A stretch of 64,000 nucleotides of DNA, from assembly GCA_030674155.1 (NCBI GenBank), contig CM060335.1:38746269-38810268 (forward strand). Reading direction: 5' to 3'. The notes below the pieces were generated by a model, which worked only from the letters and a program-made list of their open reading frames with translations, searched no databases and was not told the origin of the DNA. Below are positions 22,181-37,098 of the stretch, piece by piece. A program made the position numbers and the translations under genes. This stretch comes from Stramonita haemastoma (lineage: Eukaryota > Mollusca > Gastropoda > Neogastropoda > Muricidae). Numbering within the stretch: position 1 is the first letter of the stretch; each line of letters starts with the position of its first letter.

Positions 22181-22915
22181 ATTTATAATGCATCCCCCCC
22201 GAAGTCAGAATTTGTCCACAATTATTTTAGCAAAGTAAGGTTTTAAAAGTACAGAGAGTGTAGTTTATAGATTTTTTTGCAGTGTAGATGGAGCAAAAAT
22301 GGTCACAGTTGTTATAATCTCACTGTTGGTGAACCTCAGAGCACCAGCTTAGGAATAAGTTTTTAAATAACACACTCTTGCACACTCACTATCACACCTC
22401 ACAAACAGGCAACACCATGTGGGTTGGCAAGTCCCCTTCACAGGGATGCAAGCAGGAGGGGGAGGAGGGAATGGGGGGAGTGAATGATGATGTTATGGAT
22501 CAGTACTGGAATATTTTATATTTGGGGAAGGGGGAATGATGATGAAACAAAGTAACACTGTCCACAGCTTCAGTTTGACCACTGGTACAGTGCAATCTGT
22601 CTTCTCCTTTCCTTCCTCTCCCCCCTCCCTCTCTCCCCCCCCCCCCTCAGGCCTGGCCAGTCCCCAGGGGCTGTCCTGTCTCCATCTATAAATCAGAAAA
22701 CAAAAATAAAATTCAGCATTTTCAATTGCATTGTAATGTAGCTCTTAGTAGTTAAAAACAACACCAAAACCATTACCAAAAAAAATCCCTTTAAATAACA
22801 CAAAACCTAGATCATTTTATTTCTTAAAGGCTATTAAACCAGGCTGTACTGAGGACGCCAGCCAATCTGCTTTACTTAAAATATGGACATGTACGCGCAC
22901 ACACACCACACACAC
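22181..22915. other. Mixed sequence with T2 fragment and a pyrimidine tract
   Basis: A diverged SINE T2 fragment lies near 22300-22350 (CTCACTGTTGGTGAACCTC). A long pyrimidine tract at about 22590-22648 ends in CAG and resembles a splice acceptor. No gene is supported. Confidence 0.4.
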
Positions 22916-22917
22916 AC

Positions 22918-22998
22918 ACACACACACCACACACACACACCATTCCATTATCCTCGATATAAAGAATAAAATATAAAAAATATATAAAAAATAAAAGC
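22918..22998 (+). mobile_element. S1 SINE 3' tail fragment
   Basis: CATTCCATTATCCTCGATAT followed by an AAAATA-rich tail, bounded on both sides by CA repeats. Confidence 0.7.
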
Positions 22999-23167
22999 AC
23001 ACACACCACACACAGAGTGAATACTTACCATAGCATTACACTGCCGTCTCCTCCACGTCTCCAAAGTCTGACCTCCAAAGTCTGATCCGTCAAGGTCCTA
23101 CAACCCCCTGAACAGAAAGAGGAACAAATGTCACAATAACGTCTGCAAAATCATTCACAACCAACGC

Positions 23168-23198
<31 letters not shown>

Positions 23199-26100
23199 AC
23201 ACACAGAGTCAATACTTCACTTAGCAAAATACCGCAGTCCCTTGAAAGTCTCGCATGATCCATATAGGATCACCAACCTTATGAACACACTGAATGAAAA
23301 AATGTAACTCCTATTTCTGTACTCAAACCAATCCACCACCACCACCATCCCCCCCCCCAAAAAACAACAACACCAAAACAAAACAAAAAAACCCCATCCA
23401 CACACAAAGTGAATACTTAACTTTGCAAAACACTCCAGTTCACTGTGTAGTCCCCTCAATGTTCCTGAAGTCTGATCGGTCTAGGTCCACTGACCCTGTA
23501 GAACACAGAAAAGGAAACAGATATAACTGCAATGTCTGGGCACAACCCCCCCCCCCCCCCCCCTTAATAACTTAACTACAATGACTATGTGCAAATCTAT
23601 CTATCCCTTACCTCCCCTTCATACACACACATAAAAAAGGGGGAATACTTAACTTGGCATGACACCACAGTTCTTTGAACATCTCCAAAGTCTGATGCGT
23701 CTAGGTTCACAAACACAGTAGTCCCCTCAATGTTCCTGAAGTCTGATCAGTCTAGGTCCATTGACCCTGTAGAACACAGGAAAGGGAACAGATATAACTG
23801 CAATGTCTGGGCACAACCCCCCCACCCCCCCCCACCAAATATATATAATATAATCTATATAAATATATACATACTTATATACACACACACACAAATAAAA
23901 AAAGGAGGAATACTTAACTTGGCATGACACTGCGATTCCTTGAACATCTCCAAAGTCTGATACGTCTTGGTTCACCAACCCTGTGAACACAATGAACGAA
24001 CAAATGTAACTCCTATTTCTGTACACAAACCCATCCCCCCACCCCCTCCTCCCACACACACACACACACAAACAGGGAATACTTAACTTGGCAAAATACT
24101 GCAATCCCCTCAATATCTCCAAAGTCTGACCACTGCAAACTCGGAAAAAATGAACAAATGTAAAACACTGCAATGTGTGTACACAATTCCCCCCCCCCCC
24201 CCCCACACACACACACAATATGAATACTTAGCTAAATGTTGCAGTCCCCTCAATCCAACTAGGTCTAGACACACTGCAAACTCAGAAAAGGAACAAACGT
24301 AACTATAATGACTGTGTGCAAATCTATCTATCCCTTACCTCCCCTTCCCACACACACACAGTGAATACTTAACTTACTCAGCACAACACTGCAGTCCCTT
24401 GAACATCTTCAGTCTGATGCGTCTAGGTCCACCAGCCCTGTGAACACACTGAATGAACAAATGTAGCTCCTATTTCTGTACACAAACCCTTCCACCACCA
24501 CCACCCCCGCCCCCCTCCCAACACACATGTACACACAGTGAATACCTAACACAGCAAAACGCTGCAGTCCCCTCAACATCTCCAAAGTCTGATCACTGCA
24601 AACTAAGGGAAGGAACAAACATACCTGTAATGTCTAAACAAATCCATCCATCCCTTACTCCCCCCCCCCCCCCCCCCCCACACACACACACGAACACAGT
24701 GAATACTTAACTTAGCAAACATGGTAGTCCCCTCAATGTTCTCGAAGTCTGATCAGTCTAGGTCCACTGACCCTGTAGAACACAGAAAAGGGAACAGATA
24801 TAACTGCAATGTCTGGGCACACACCCCCCCCACCCCAATATACATATATCTATATATATACATATATATACATACATATATACACACACACAGAGATAAA
24901 AAAAAAAGGGGGAATACTTAACTTGGCACGACACTGCGATTCCTTGAACATCTCTAAAGTCTGATACGTCTTGGTTCACCAACCCTGTGAACACACTGAA
25001 CGAACAAATGTAACTCCAATTTCTGTACACAAACCCATCCCCCCCCCCCCTCCTCCCACACACACACACACAAACAGGGAATACTTAACTTAGCAAAATA
25101 CTGCAATCCCCCTCGACATCTCCAAAGTCTGACCAGCCTAGGTCTAACAACACTGCAAACTCTGAAAAACTGAACGAATGTAAAACGCTGCAATGTGTGT
25201 ACACAATTCCTCCCCCCCCCCCTCCCCACACACACACACAGAGTGAATATTGAACTTAGCAAAATGTTGCAGTCCCCTTGACCCAACTAGGTCTAGTAAC
25301 ACTGCAAACTCAGAAATGGAACAAACCTAACTATAATGACCATGTGCAAATCTATCTATCCCTTACCTCCCCTTCCCACACACACACAGAGAAAATACTT
25401 AACTTACTCAGCACAACACTGCAGTCCCTTGAACATCTTCAGTCTGATGCGTCTAGGTGCACCAGCCCTGTGAACACACTGAATGAACAAATGTAGCTCC
25501 TATTTCTGTACACAAACCTTTCCACACCACCACCACCCCCGCCCCCCTCCCAACACACATGTACACACACTGAATACCTAACACAGCAAAACGCTGCAGT
25601 CCCCTCAACATTTCCAAAGTCTGATCACTGCAAACTCAGGGAAGGAACAAACATACCTGTAATGTCTAAACAAATCCATCCATCCCTTTACTCCCCCCCC
25701 CTCCCACACACACACACGAACACAGTGAATACTTAACTTAGCAAACAAGGTAGTCCCCTCAATGTTCCCGGAGTCTGATCAGTCTAGGTCCACTGACCCT
25801 GTAGAACACAGAAAAGGTAACAGATATAAATTTAATTCTGGGCACAACCCCCCCCCCCCCAAAAAAAAAAATATATTTTATATATCTATCTATATAATAT
25901 ACATACATATATACACACACAGAGATAAAAAAGGGGGAATACTTAACTTGGCAAACACTTGCGATTCCTTGAACATCTCCAAAGTCTGATACTTCTTGGT
26001 TCACCAACCCTGTGAACACACTGAAGGAACAAATGTAGCTCCTATTTCTGTACAACAAACCCATCCACCCCACCCCTTCCTCCAACACACACACACACAA

Positions 26101-27614
26101 ACAGGGAATACTTAACTTAGCAAAATACTGCAAACCCCTCATCATCCTCCAAAGTCTGACCACCTGGGTCTAAACAACACTGCAAACCGAAAAATAACAA
26201 ATGTAAAAACGCTGCAATGTGTGTACACAATTCCCCCCCCCTCCCCCCACAACACACACACACAGAGTGAATATTTAACTTAGCAAAATGTTGCAGTCCC
26301 CTTGATCCAACTAGGTCTATACACACTGCAAACTCAGAAAAAGGAACAAACTAACTACAATGACTGTGTGCTAATCTATCTAATCCCTTACCTCCCCCTT
26401 CCCACACACACACAGTGAATACTTAACTTACTCACACAACACTGCAGTCCCTTGAACATCTTCAGTTCTGATGCGTCTAGGTGCACCAGCCCTTTGAACA
26501 CACTGAATGAACAAATGTAGCTCCTATTTCTGTACACAAACCCTTCCACCACCACCACCCCCACCCCCCCCCAACACACATGTACACACAGTGAATACCT
26601 AACACAGCAAAATGCTGCAGTCCCCTCAACATCTCCAAAGTCTGATCACTGCAAACTCAGGGAAGGAACAAACATACCTGTAATGTCTAAACAAATCCAT
26701 CCATCCCTTTACTCCCCCCCCCCCCCCACACACACACACGAACACAGTGAATACTTAACTTAGCAAACATGGTAGTCCCCTCAATGTTCCTGAAGTCCTG
26801 ATCATCTGGGTCCACTGACCCTGTAGAACACAGAAAAGGAACAGATATAACTGCAATGTCTGGGCACCCCCCCCCAAATATATAATATATATAATATATT
26901 ATATATATATATATAAATATATATATATATAATATATTAATATATATAATACATACATACATATACATACACACATACACAAATTTAAAAAAGGGGAATA
27001 CTTAACTTGGCATGACACTGCAGTTCCTTGAACATCTCCAAAGTCTGATGCGTCTAGTTTCACCAGCCCTGTGAACATACCGAAGGAACAAATGTAACTC
27101 CTATTTCTGCACACAATCCTTCCACCACCACCCCCCTTCCCCCAACACAAACACACAAACAGAATACTTAACTGAGCAATTTACTGCAACCCCCCTAATC
27201 ATCTCCAAAGTTCAACCAGCCTAAGTCTAACAACACTGCAAACTCAGAAAAAATGAACAAATGTAAAACGCTGCAATGTGCGTACACAATTCCCCTCCCC
27301 CCCACACACACAGAGTAAATACTTAACTTAGCAATACGTTGCAGTCCCCTCGATCCAACTAGGTCTAGACACACTGCTAACTCAGAAAAGGAACAAACGT
27401 AACTGCAATGACTGTGCAAATCTATCTCTTAACTCCCCTTCCCACACACACACATACACAGTGAATACTTAACTTACTCAGCACAACACTGCAGTCCCTT
27501 GAACATCTTCAGTCTGATGCGTCTAGGTCAACCAATCCTGTGAACACACGAATAAACAAATGTATCTCTATTTCTGTACACAAACCCTTCCACCACTACC
27601 ACCCCCCCTCCCCT

Positions 27615-27618
<4 letters not shown>

Positions 27619-27687
<69 letters not shown>

Positions 27688-27690
27688 CAC
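27619..27690 (+). repeat. (CA)n inside the higher-order array
   Basis: A monomer spacer that has expanded to about 70 bp of CA. Confidence 0.9.
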
Positions 27691-27842
27691 ACACATGCAC
27701 TGAATACTTAGCAAAACGCTGCAATCCTTTGAACATCTCCAAAGTCTGATTTGTCTAGGTCTGACAACACTGCAAACTCAGAGAAGGAACAAACATACCT
27801 GCAATGTCCTGTACACAACACAAATCCATCCCTCTGTAACCC

Positions 27843-27873
<31 letters not shown>

Positions 27874-28050
27874 ACACTTAAACTTACACACAAACACAGA
27901 GTGAATACTTAACTTAGCAAAATATGGTTGTCCCCTCAACATTTCCAAAGTCTGATCAGTCTAGGTCCACTGACCCTGTAGAACACAGAAAAGAACAAGT
28001 AAAACTATGTGTGCAAGCCCCCACCCCCCCCCCCAACACACACATACTAC

Positions 28051-28073
28051 AGAGAGAGAGAGAGAGAGAGAGA

Positions 28074-28140
<67 letters not shown>
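28051..28140 (+). repeat. (GA)n inside the higher-order array
   Basis: GA run with AGAAG interruptions. It replaces the CA spacer of a monomer. Confidence 0.9.
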
Positions 28141-28144
<4 letters not shown>

Positions 28145-28635
28145 CTTACCAAAATACTGCAGTCCCTTGAACATCTTCAAAGTCTGATTCCTCTAGGTCC
28201 ACCAACCCTGTAAACACACTGAATGAACAAATGTAGCTCTTATTTCTGTACACAAACCCAATCATCCCCCCCCCCCCCCCCTCAACACACACACACACAG
28301 AGTGACAGAGTGAATACTTAACTTAGCAAAACACTGCAGTTCCTTGAACATCATCAAAGTCTCATGCGTCTAGGTCCACCAGCCCTGTAAACACACTGAA
28401 TGATCGAATGTAACTCCAATTTCTGTACACGAACCCAACCACCCATTCCCCCTCCATGTACGCAAGCACGCACGCACACACATACATAACCCACACACAC
28501 AGAGTAAATATTTAACTTAGCAAAATATGGCAATCCTCTCAATATCTCTGAAGTCTGCTTCGTTTACATTCACCAACCCTGTAAACAATGAACAAATGTA
28601 ACTGCAATGTCTGTACTCAAATCCCCCCCCCCCCA

Positions 28636-28838
<203 letters not shown>

Positions 28839-29140
28839 TACTTAACTTGGCAAAAGGCTGCAATCCCCTCAACATCTTCAAAGTCTGATCCATCTAGGTC
28901 TAACACACTGCAAACAGAAAAAAGGACAAATGTAACCGCAATGCCTGTATGCAAATTAATCTACCCCCCTCCCTCCCACCAACACACGTAGAAACAATAC
29001 TTAACTGAGCAAAATACTGCAGTCCCCTCAACATCTCCAAGGTCTGATCCATCTTGGTTCACTGACCCTGTGAAAACAGAAAATGAAGAAATGTAACTGC
29101 AGCATCTGAATATCAGAATGCAAATCCATCCTCCCTCTCA

Positions 29141-29141
<1 letters not shown>

Positions 29142-29172
<31 letters not shown>

Positions 29173-29229
29173 TTGCCAGGCACGCACACACACACACAAC
29201 TTTTATCACACACACACAACTTTCACGTG

Positions 29230-29308
<79 letters not shown>
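29142..29308 (+). repeat. Poly-C and (CA)n tracts closing the array
   Basis: C31 at about 29142-29172 is followed by CA-rich sequence and a pure (CA)n at 29232-29308. Confidence 0.9.
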
Positions 29309-29309
<1 letters not shown>

Positions 29310-29312
<3 letters not shown>

Positions 29313-29930
29313 AGCAACAGATAAAAGAAAAATAAATAAAATGCGTGCCTACGCACACATAGCACTTACAACCATGATACTCCCTGAGTGTTCATCCTAC
29401 ACACACCAGCTCTGTAACAACAACAACAACCATGTAGCAACAGTATCTCTAGTCATATTCCCAAAGTATCAGCCTCTCTTATTAAAAAAAAACAAACAAC
29501 TTCACCCCCTCTCCTACTCCTTTGCAGGGAGGTGGAGGAAAATAAATTTGTTTCCCTTTCCCAAACAGAACCCCAAATGATTACAGCCTTTCAAAACAAA
29601 AGAAAAAAAAAAAGAATTGTCTTGATTTTATAAACTATGTTTTCTTGAAGTTAGGCATGTAAATACATACATCCTACTCCTACCTTTAGTAAACTACCCT
29701 TTCCTTGGTTTTCCCTCATTAAACAACTTCATGCTTCAGCACCCCAGTCTGCTATCTTGATGAAGATTATCATAGTATAAGAACATGAACTTGATCTGTT
29801 CCCTATTGCTAATTCCCCACGACCTCAACAAAACTCAAATACACACCAGCTGCATTTATACAACAATGTACTCAGTCAAATCTGGCTGGTCAACACTGAA
29901 CCACTGCTAGCACCATGGAGTTAACACATC
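29310..29930. other. No feature seen
   Basis: A-rich to mixed sequence with no repeats and no supported exon. Confidence 0.4.
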
Positions 29931-30332
29931 ACTTGTGAAGACAGCTCTTGTGAAGACAAGACTTGTGAAGACAAGACTTGTAAAGACAACACTTGTGAAG
30001 ACAACACTTGTGAAGACAACACTTGTGAGGTCAACACTTGTGACGACAACACTTGTGAAACTTAGGAAGACAACACTTGTGAAGACAAGACTTGTGAAGA
30101 CAAGACTTGTAAAGACAAGACTTGTGAAGACAAGACTTGTGAAGACAAGACTTGTGAAGACAACACTTGTGAAGACAACACTTGTGAAGACAACACTTGT
30201 GAAGACAACACTTGTGAAGACATGACTTGTAAAGACAAGACTTGTGAAGACAACACTTGTGAAGACAACACTTGTGAAGACAAGACTTGTGAAGACAACA
30301 CTTGTGAAGACAACACTTGTGAAGACACACTC
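29931..30332 (+). repeat. 15-bp minisatellite, ~26 copies
   Basis: Unit ACTTGTGAAGACAAC/ACTTGTGAAGACAAG. Because the unit is a multiple of three, several frames stay open on both strands (LVKTT/LVKTR on +, CLHKC on -). I read these as repeat artefacts. Confidence 0.95.
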
Positions 30333-30527
30333 ATTCCTACACGCAGAGAGCCCATGATGGAGTTCCTACACACAACCACAGAGCTTTCAAAACCTAACCC
30401 TCAGACATCAACCCTTAGAAACCAGCAGACTGCTCTCCACTCTGCCCACCTTGTCTGCTGATGATAGCACTGTGTGTTTGTGTCTGTGTGTATGTTGCAG
30501 AACCCACCCTTATATACTCACACGCAT

Positions 30528-30558
<31 letters not shown>

Positions 30559-31611
30559 AAACACAAACTGCAAATTTGCACAGCCTTTCTTTCCAAAACT
30601 CTCTCTTGCTTCCTCACCAAACTGCAAATCTATCTTTATATATAAATATATACATATATATATTTATTTATATATATATTACATAAATATATACATACAT
30701 ATATATTATATATAATCTTTCCTTATACTAGGTTTAGAAAAAAAAAGTCTTATCTGAGGAAAACATCTATTTTTATCAGTTTTCTCAAAATGGTTTTCAA
30801 GTTAAAAATTATATCCATCAAGGTTTATTCAAAAAGTCTTTTGTAAGTTATGAACTAAACTATATTTAATAGGCTTTATTAAAATTTTAAAAAATCTCAG
30901 TAAGAAATGTACCTGTGCTTTTTGTTTACTCTTTGTCTATATTTATCTCTTTAAATGAATGTTCATATACCTGTGTTTTATTTTGACTTGCAACATCAGT
31001 ACTCAAAGGTCTATGATGCACTATATTAAGTTAAGAGGAGCTTCATGATATAATGACAGTGTGACAGAAAAAAAATATAAAGTTACCAGTTAGAACACGG
31101 AAACACTAATCTCATTAACAAGAAAACAACAATCTGAGAAAACAACATTTAAATGTATGTAGACTCAAAGAGACACTCGCATGGGTTTGATAGCATATTG
31201 CACCTGAAGCACAGCACCCACATGCACATTGCATCTATGTATGCACATGTATGTGTGCATGCGCACACTTTAAGCTAGGCCTATTCTTGTACTCTGTGTG
31301 CCTCAGAGTAAACAATCCTCTCTACTGACTTCCTATGGCTATCAAAAAGGGGAGGGGTCAGTCTTAGCAGCTATTCTGAAGACTGAGACTGAATCAGAAT
31401 GGCATGAGAAAGATGGAAGATCATTCGAATGAGAGGTGCTTTCAAGCCTATAAAAAAACTGGAAGTGTTGTTGCTGTCTATAAAAGCAATATTTACTCAT
31501 GCTATTCTAACAAGATACTGATCATTATAATGCCTATATTTACTCATGCAGTCCTAACAAGACACTGATCATAAAGAGCTCATACTTCTCCTTCATCAAT
31601 GCTCATACAAC
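30333..31611. other. No gene seen
   Basis: Contains a short (CA)n at 30535-30560 and an AT-rich block at 30630-30715. The rest is AT-rich without assignable structure. Confidence 0.4.
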
Positions 31612-31965
31612 AATGACTGTTGTCTGTCATATGAGTGGAAATGCATACATTTATTGTTGTCTGTCCTATGAGTGGAAATGCATACAACTATTGTTGTCTG
31701 TCATATGAGTGGAAATGCATACAACTATTGTTGTCTGTCATATGAGTGGAAATGCATACAGCTATTGTTGTCTGTCATATGAGTGGAAATGCATACAACT
31801 ATTGTTGTCTGTCATATGAGTGGAAATGCATACAACAAGTATTGTTGTCTGTCATATGAGTGGAAATGCATACAGCTATTTTGTCTGTCATATGAGTGGA
31901 AATGCATACAGCTATTTTGTCTGTCATACAGCTATTTTGTCTGTCATATGAGTGGAAACGCATTG
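31612..31965 (+). repeat. 37-bp minisatellite derived from the D2 terminus
   Basis: About nine copies of TTGTTGTCTGTCATATGAGT followed by GGAAATGCATACA. The unit is the outer end of element D2, which continues at 31965. Confidence 0.92.
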
Positions 31966-32225
31966 TGCTCCTGCATTAAGTGCCTGTCATGTCAGACCCA
32001 CCACATCCAACTTCAGCATGGGAGAGAATTATTGTATTTTAAGTCTTCTGGAGAAAAAGGCAGGAAAATTGACCAAAAAGGCAGAAAACAGACAAGAAAG
32101 AGGTGACAGGAAGAAAAGGAACATGCTGTACAAAGAGAGGTATACAAAAGAGGGAATTCCTAGCACAGAATTTTCTTCAGGTGGGGGTCTATTTCATACT
32201 GACAGGACGGCATCTCCATAGGGGA
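31965..32225 (+). mobile_element. Dispersed element D2, copy 3
   Basis: TGCATTAAGTGCCTGTCATG, GGAGAAAAAGGCAGG and ACAAAAGAGGGAATTCCTAG match the copies at 6015-6340 (inverted) and 10985-11305. Confidence 0.8.
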
Positions 32226-32304
32226 AAGCTGGTTCCAGTTGTAACTGAGTTTTTGTAGAACAGGATCTGGCTGTTTCTTTTCCTCATCTGACAGGTCATG
32301 CTAC

Positions 32305-32570
32305 TGAAGTGATTCAATTTCTCTTCTCCACTCAAAACATTCTTCTCCGCTTCAAACTCTCTTCTCCATTCTCTTCTCCACTTCAAACTCTCTTCTCCAC
32401 TCCAAACTCTCTTCTCCATCTCTTCTCCATCTCTCTCCACTTCAAACTCTCTTCTCCACTCCAAACTCTCTTCCACTCCAAACTCTCTTCTCCACTCCAA
32501 ACTCTCTTCTCCACTTCTCTCCACTTCAAACTCTCTTCTCCACTTCTCTTCTCCACTTCAAACTAAGTAT
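32305..32570 (+). repeat. Minisatellite, 15-20 bp CTCTTCTCCACTTCAAA units
   Basis: About 14 irregular copies of CTCTTCTCCACTCCAAA/TTCAAA. Confidence 0.9.
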
Positions 32571-33669
32571 GTGGGCCACTTGGTCCTCAGGTCTCTGACT
32601 TTCCTTTCTGAAGAACTCTTTTATCCGTGCTCAAACAGCTAGCTTCAGGGCTTCTAGGATGTCAGGTGGGGTCCAACCCAATATGTACTAGGGAGGATTT
32701 TGCTGGCCACAGTGAAACAGATTTCTGTAGGACTGAACAAACTGCTCCTACAGAGGTCTTCCTCCAGACAGGTTTGCGTCATGTCACTGATAGAGACCAT
32801 TCCAGACAAAATGGGACATGCGCGGGTAAACTAAATCTAGTAGACTGCAAAGCCAATGGTTTTATCAGATCGCCAACCCACCAACACACACCCAACAACA
32901 CCTTTCTTTCCGCCTTAAACAAGCTCACAAAGCTAGATGTTTGCTACAGTCCCTTTTAAATCATGCAGCTGCTAGATGAAATACTTTAAGTTAGAGGAAA
33001 TACTTGACAGTCTATTGACCACATACATGACTTAGTCATATGCAAACCAAATTGTCTAATACTATAGTGAAAACATTAAACTGAAGACTTCTGACATTAC
33101 ACACAATCATGCACACACATCACTCACTCACCCACACACCTACACTCTCACTCTCTTTTCCCTCCTCCTCCCCCCCACCCCCTCTCTCAATTACATCTCT
33201 CTCACATATGCATGTACGCTTCATGCATATACACACACACCACAAACATGGGGATAAGATGTAAATTACAAAAATAACCCCACACACAAATGCTTATTCC
33301 TTTGTCCTCAAAATAAAAGAGTAAAATGATAAAACATAAAAAACTACTAACTCCCAATTCCATGGACCAGGTACCCCACAGCAAGCACAGGTACGGCTTA
33401 TCTCAGCAGAGAACAGGCACCCAGCCCACACTTGCCTCCTGTCGTTCTGATAATGTAGCTCCCACCCTGCTCATTCAGTTTAATTTTAGGTTCTTAATAA
33501 ATGCCAAACAGTACATTTTTTCATGTGAAGGAGTATAACCCAGTGAAAACAATGTTTGTGATTTTACTCTAAGACAAATAATATAAGTCTAGCAACAGAT
33601 TGCCAGATGTTTTTCACCAGCTTCCTACAGACCCTTTACTTTCTACTATAACCAGGAAAACATCCCTAC
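32571..33669. other. Mixed sequence; S1 SINE tail at about 33285-33325
   Basis: The tail fragment reads TGCTTATTCCTTTGTCCTC then AAAATAAAAGAG, in sense orientation after CA-rich sequence. An open frame at 32627-32959 (110 codons) has no supporting features. Otherwise nothing was found. Confidence 0.45.
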
Positions 33670-34200
33670 TACAATGCTTAGGAAGACAGACAGAACACAT
33701 CTAATCCCCTACACTGCTTAGGAAGACTGACAGAACACATCTGATCTCCTATAGAGCTTAGGAAGACTGACAGAACACATCTGATCTCCTACACTGCTTA
33801 GGAAGACTGACAGAACACATCTGATCTACCGACATGCTTAGGAAACTAACAGAACACATCTGATCTCCTACACTGCTTAGAAGAATGACAGAACACATCT
33901 GATCCCTACAATGCATCAGAAGACTGACAGAACACATCTCCTACAATGCTTAGGAAGACTGACAGAACACATCTCCTACAACTTTGGAAGACTGATAGAA
34001 CACAACTTCAATTTCCAAAGCTAAAATCGGAAGACTGATAGAATACATTCTACATGCTTCCAAAGACAATGAACACATAACTATACAGTGTTTAGGAATA
34101 CTAACATATCTACAGTGTTTAGGAAGACTGACACATACATCTACAGTGCTTTTGGCAGACTGACACAATACATCTACAGTGCTTAGGAAAGCTAACATGG
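33670..34200 (+). repeat. Minisatellite, unit about 38 bp, ~14 copies
   Basis: Units of the form GCTTAGGAAGACTGACAGAA then CACATCTGATCTCCTACA, increasingly degenerate after about 33990. Confidence 0.92.
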
Positions 34201-34593
34201 TTCTTTACCTAATCATGAGCTGGCTTCAGTGTCAACACAGAGGACAAATTTATCTTCAATCCAGCACAACATTACCAAGTGTTACCTGACTTAATCTGAA
34301 TACATTCTGAATACTGAACAATTCATTCGACCCGTTACACTCCAGTCAAGGGAAACAGCACATTACAGCTCCCCCTCCTTTTTTTTTTAAATGAAATTTC
34401 TTTAAAAATTTTCATCACTTATACTATTTTTAAAAGCTGCTTAATGTGTTAATCTTTGTATCAATTAGTCACACAGCAAAAAGATAACCTTTTATTACAA
34501 AAACCAGCTCCCACTGGCAAATTAATGTCACAAAGATTCAGGAACAAGGACTGTGGTGATATGCTCTCCTTTGGAAAATTGGTCTAAATTTCA
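34201..34593. other. No feature seen
   Basis: AT-rich sequence without assignable content. Confidence 0.4.
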
Positions 34594-34623
34594 CACACAC
34601 ACAACACACACACACACACACAC

Positions 34624-34665
<42 letters not shown>

Positions 34666-34793
34666 ACAGCACACAGACACAGACACACACAACACACACA
34701 GACCACACAACACAACACACCACACACACACACAATCTCTTCTACCAGTACAATACAAATCAGTATTGCACACACACACACACACACACACAC

Positions 34794-34835
<42 letters not shown>
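34594..34835 (+). repeat. (CA)n-rich cluster
   Basis: Three CA tracts (about 34594-34665, 34720-34735, 34770-34832) with ACACAAC interruptions. Confidence 0.9.
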
Positions 34836-34837
<2 letters not shown>

Positions 34838-35282
34838 CCACACCACCATCCAACCACCAAAAACCATTACTAAATAAAAGCATAACTAAAAAAAAAGTAA
34901 ATAAAGGATGATAATATATTTTTTAAAAATGAAGTCTAAAGTACTCTGATACTATACTATAAAATGTCATTCAAACAAGTCTGGGGGTTAGAGATAGCTG
35001 GAGTTGTACACAGCTTTCTCATAGGGAAAATAAAAGCAAACCATAATTTTTCACAGGAGTATCATTTTTTCCCCAAACAGAACTTACTGTTCACATACCT
35101 TAGTTAAATACAAAAACAGTTCTCATTCTTTCAGAGCATCTAATCTGTAAAACTTCAGACAAACCATGTTGCCAAAAATAACATCAAAATACCATCTTTC
35201 CAACAATGAGTCAAGAGATCAACACCACACATAGGCAACATAATAGCTACAGTAAAATCACTCTTATTGATACAACACACAC
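34836..35282. other. No feature seen
   Basis: AT-rich sequence. Confidence 0.4.
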
Positions 35283-35320
35283 ATGCTCTCTCTCTCTCTC
35301 TCTCTCTCTTACCTCATCTC

Positions 35321-35385
<65 letters not shown>

Positions 35386-35420
35386 CTCTCTCTCTCTCCC
35401 TTCTCTCTCCCCCTCCCCAC
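35283..35420 (+). repeat. (CT)n tract
   Basis: About 130 bp of CT with a few interruptions. Confidence 0.93.
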
Positions 35421-36388
<968 letters not shown>

Positions 36389-36473
36389 TAAAGAGGGAAA
36401 AGGAGGGTATGGTGAAAAAAAATTGTTTATACATTTACCCTTAATAAAAAAAAAATTATAAAATATATATCCA

Positions 36474-36515
36474 TTCTCTCTCTCTCTCTCCTCTCCCTCT
36501 CTCTCTCTCTCTTAC

Positions 36516-36565
<50 letters not shown>

Positions 36566-36589
36566 ACACACACACACACACACACACAC

Positions 36590-36628
<39 letters not shown>
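36474..36628 (+). repeat. (CT)n(CA)n microsatellite
   Basis: Second CT then CA compound tract. Both are followed by a purine-rich GAAAAGGGAGG-like stretch and ATGGTGAAAA, so the two tracts belong to a local duplication. Confidence 0.92.
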
Positions 36629-36629
<1 letters not shown>

Positions 36630-37010
36630 AAAAAAAGGGAAGGTGGAGGGGAGGCAGGCATGGTGAAAAGCTTTGTACTTTTCCATTTACTCATAAAAAA
36701 AAAAAAAATAAAAAATAAACCCTCTCTCCTCTCTTCAATCAGTTTTGGCAGTTGATGGCTCAATGACTTTAGTTATCACTCAGTTTTGGGATGTTGTTGA
36801 CCAAAATTAATTATGTAATTTTTTTCAAAGAATCTTACATTTCTTTATAAGTCCCAAGAGGAAAAGTTTACATTTTATTTTATTATATAAAAATGATGCA
36901 AAATCTTTCAGTAACAACTTGCATTTCTTTTTCAAGTCCCATGAGGTAAAATTCATATTTCAATTCATTCTATGAAAAAATTACCCTTTCACATCTTACA
37001 AATTATGACT

Positions 37011-37012
<2 letters not shown>

Positions 37013-37094
<82 letters not shown>
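37013..37094 (+). repeat. (GT)n microsatellite
   Basis: A pure GT run of about 80 bp. Confidence 0.95.

Positions 37095-37098
<4 letters not shown>

Noticed and set aside
32627..32959. 110-codon + strand frame
   Set aside because: Ordinary composition but no start context, no splice sites of quality and no recognisable motif. A chance frame or a decayed repeat is as likely.
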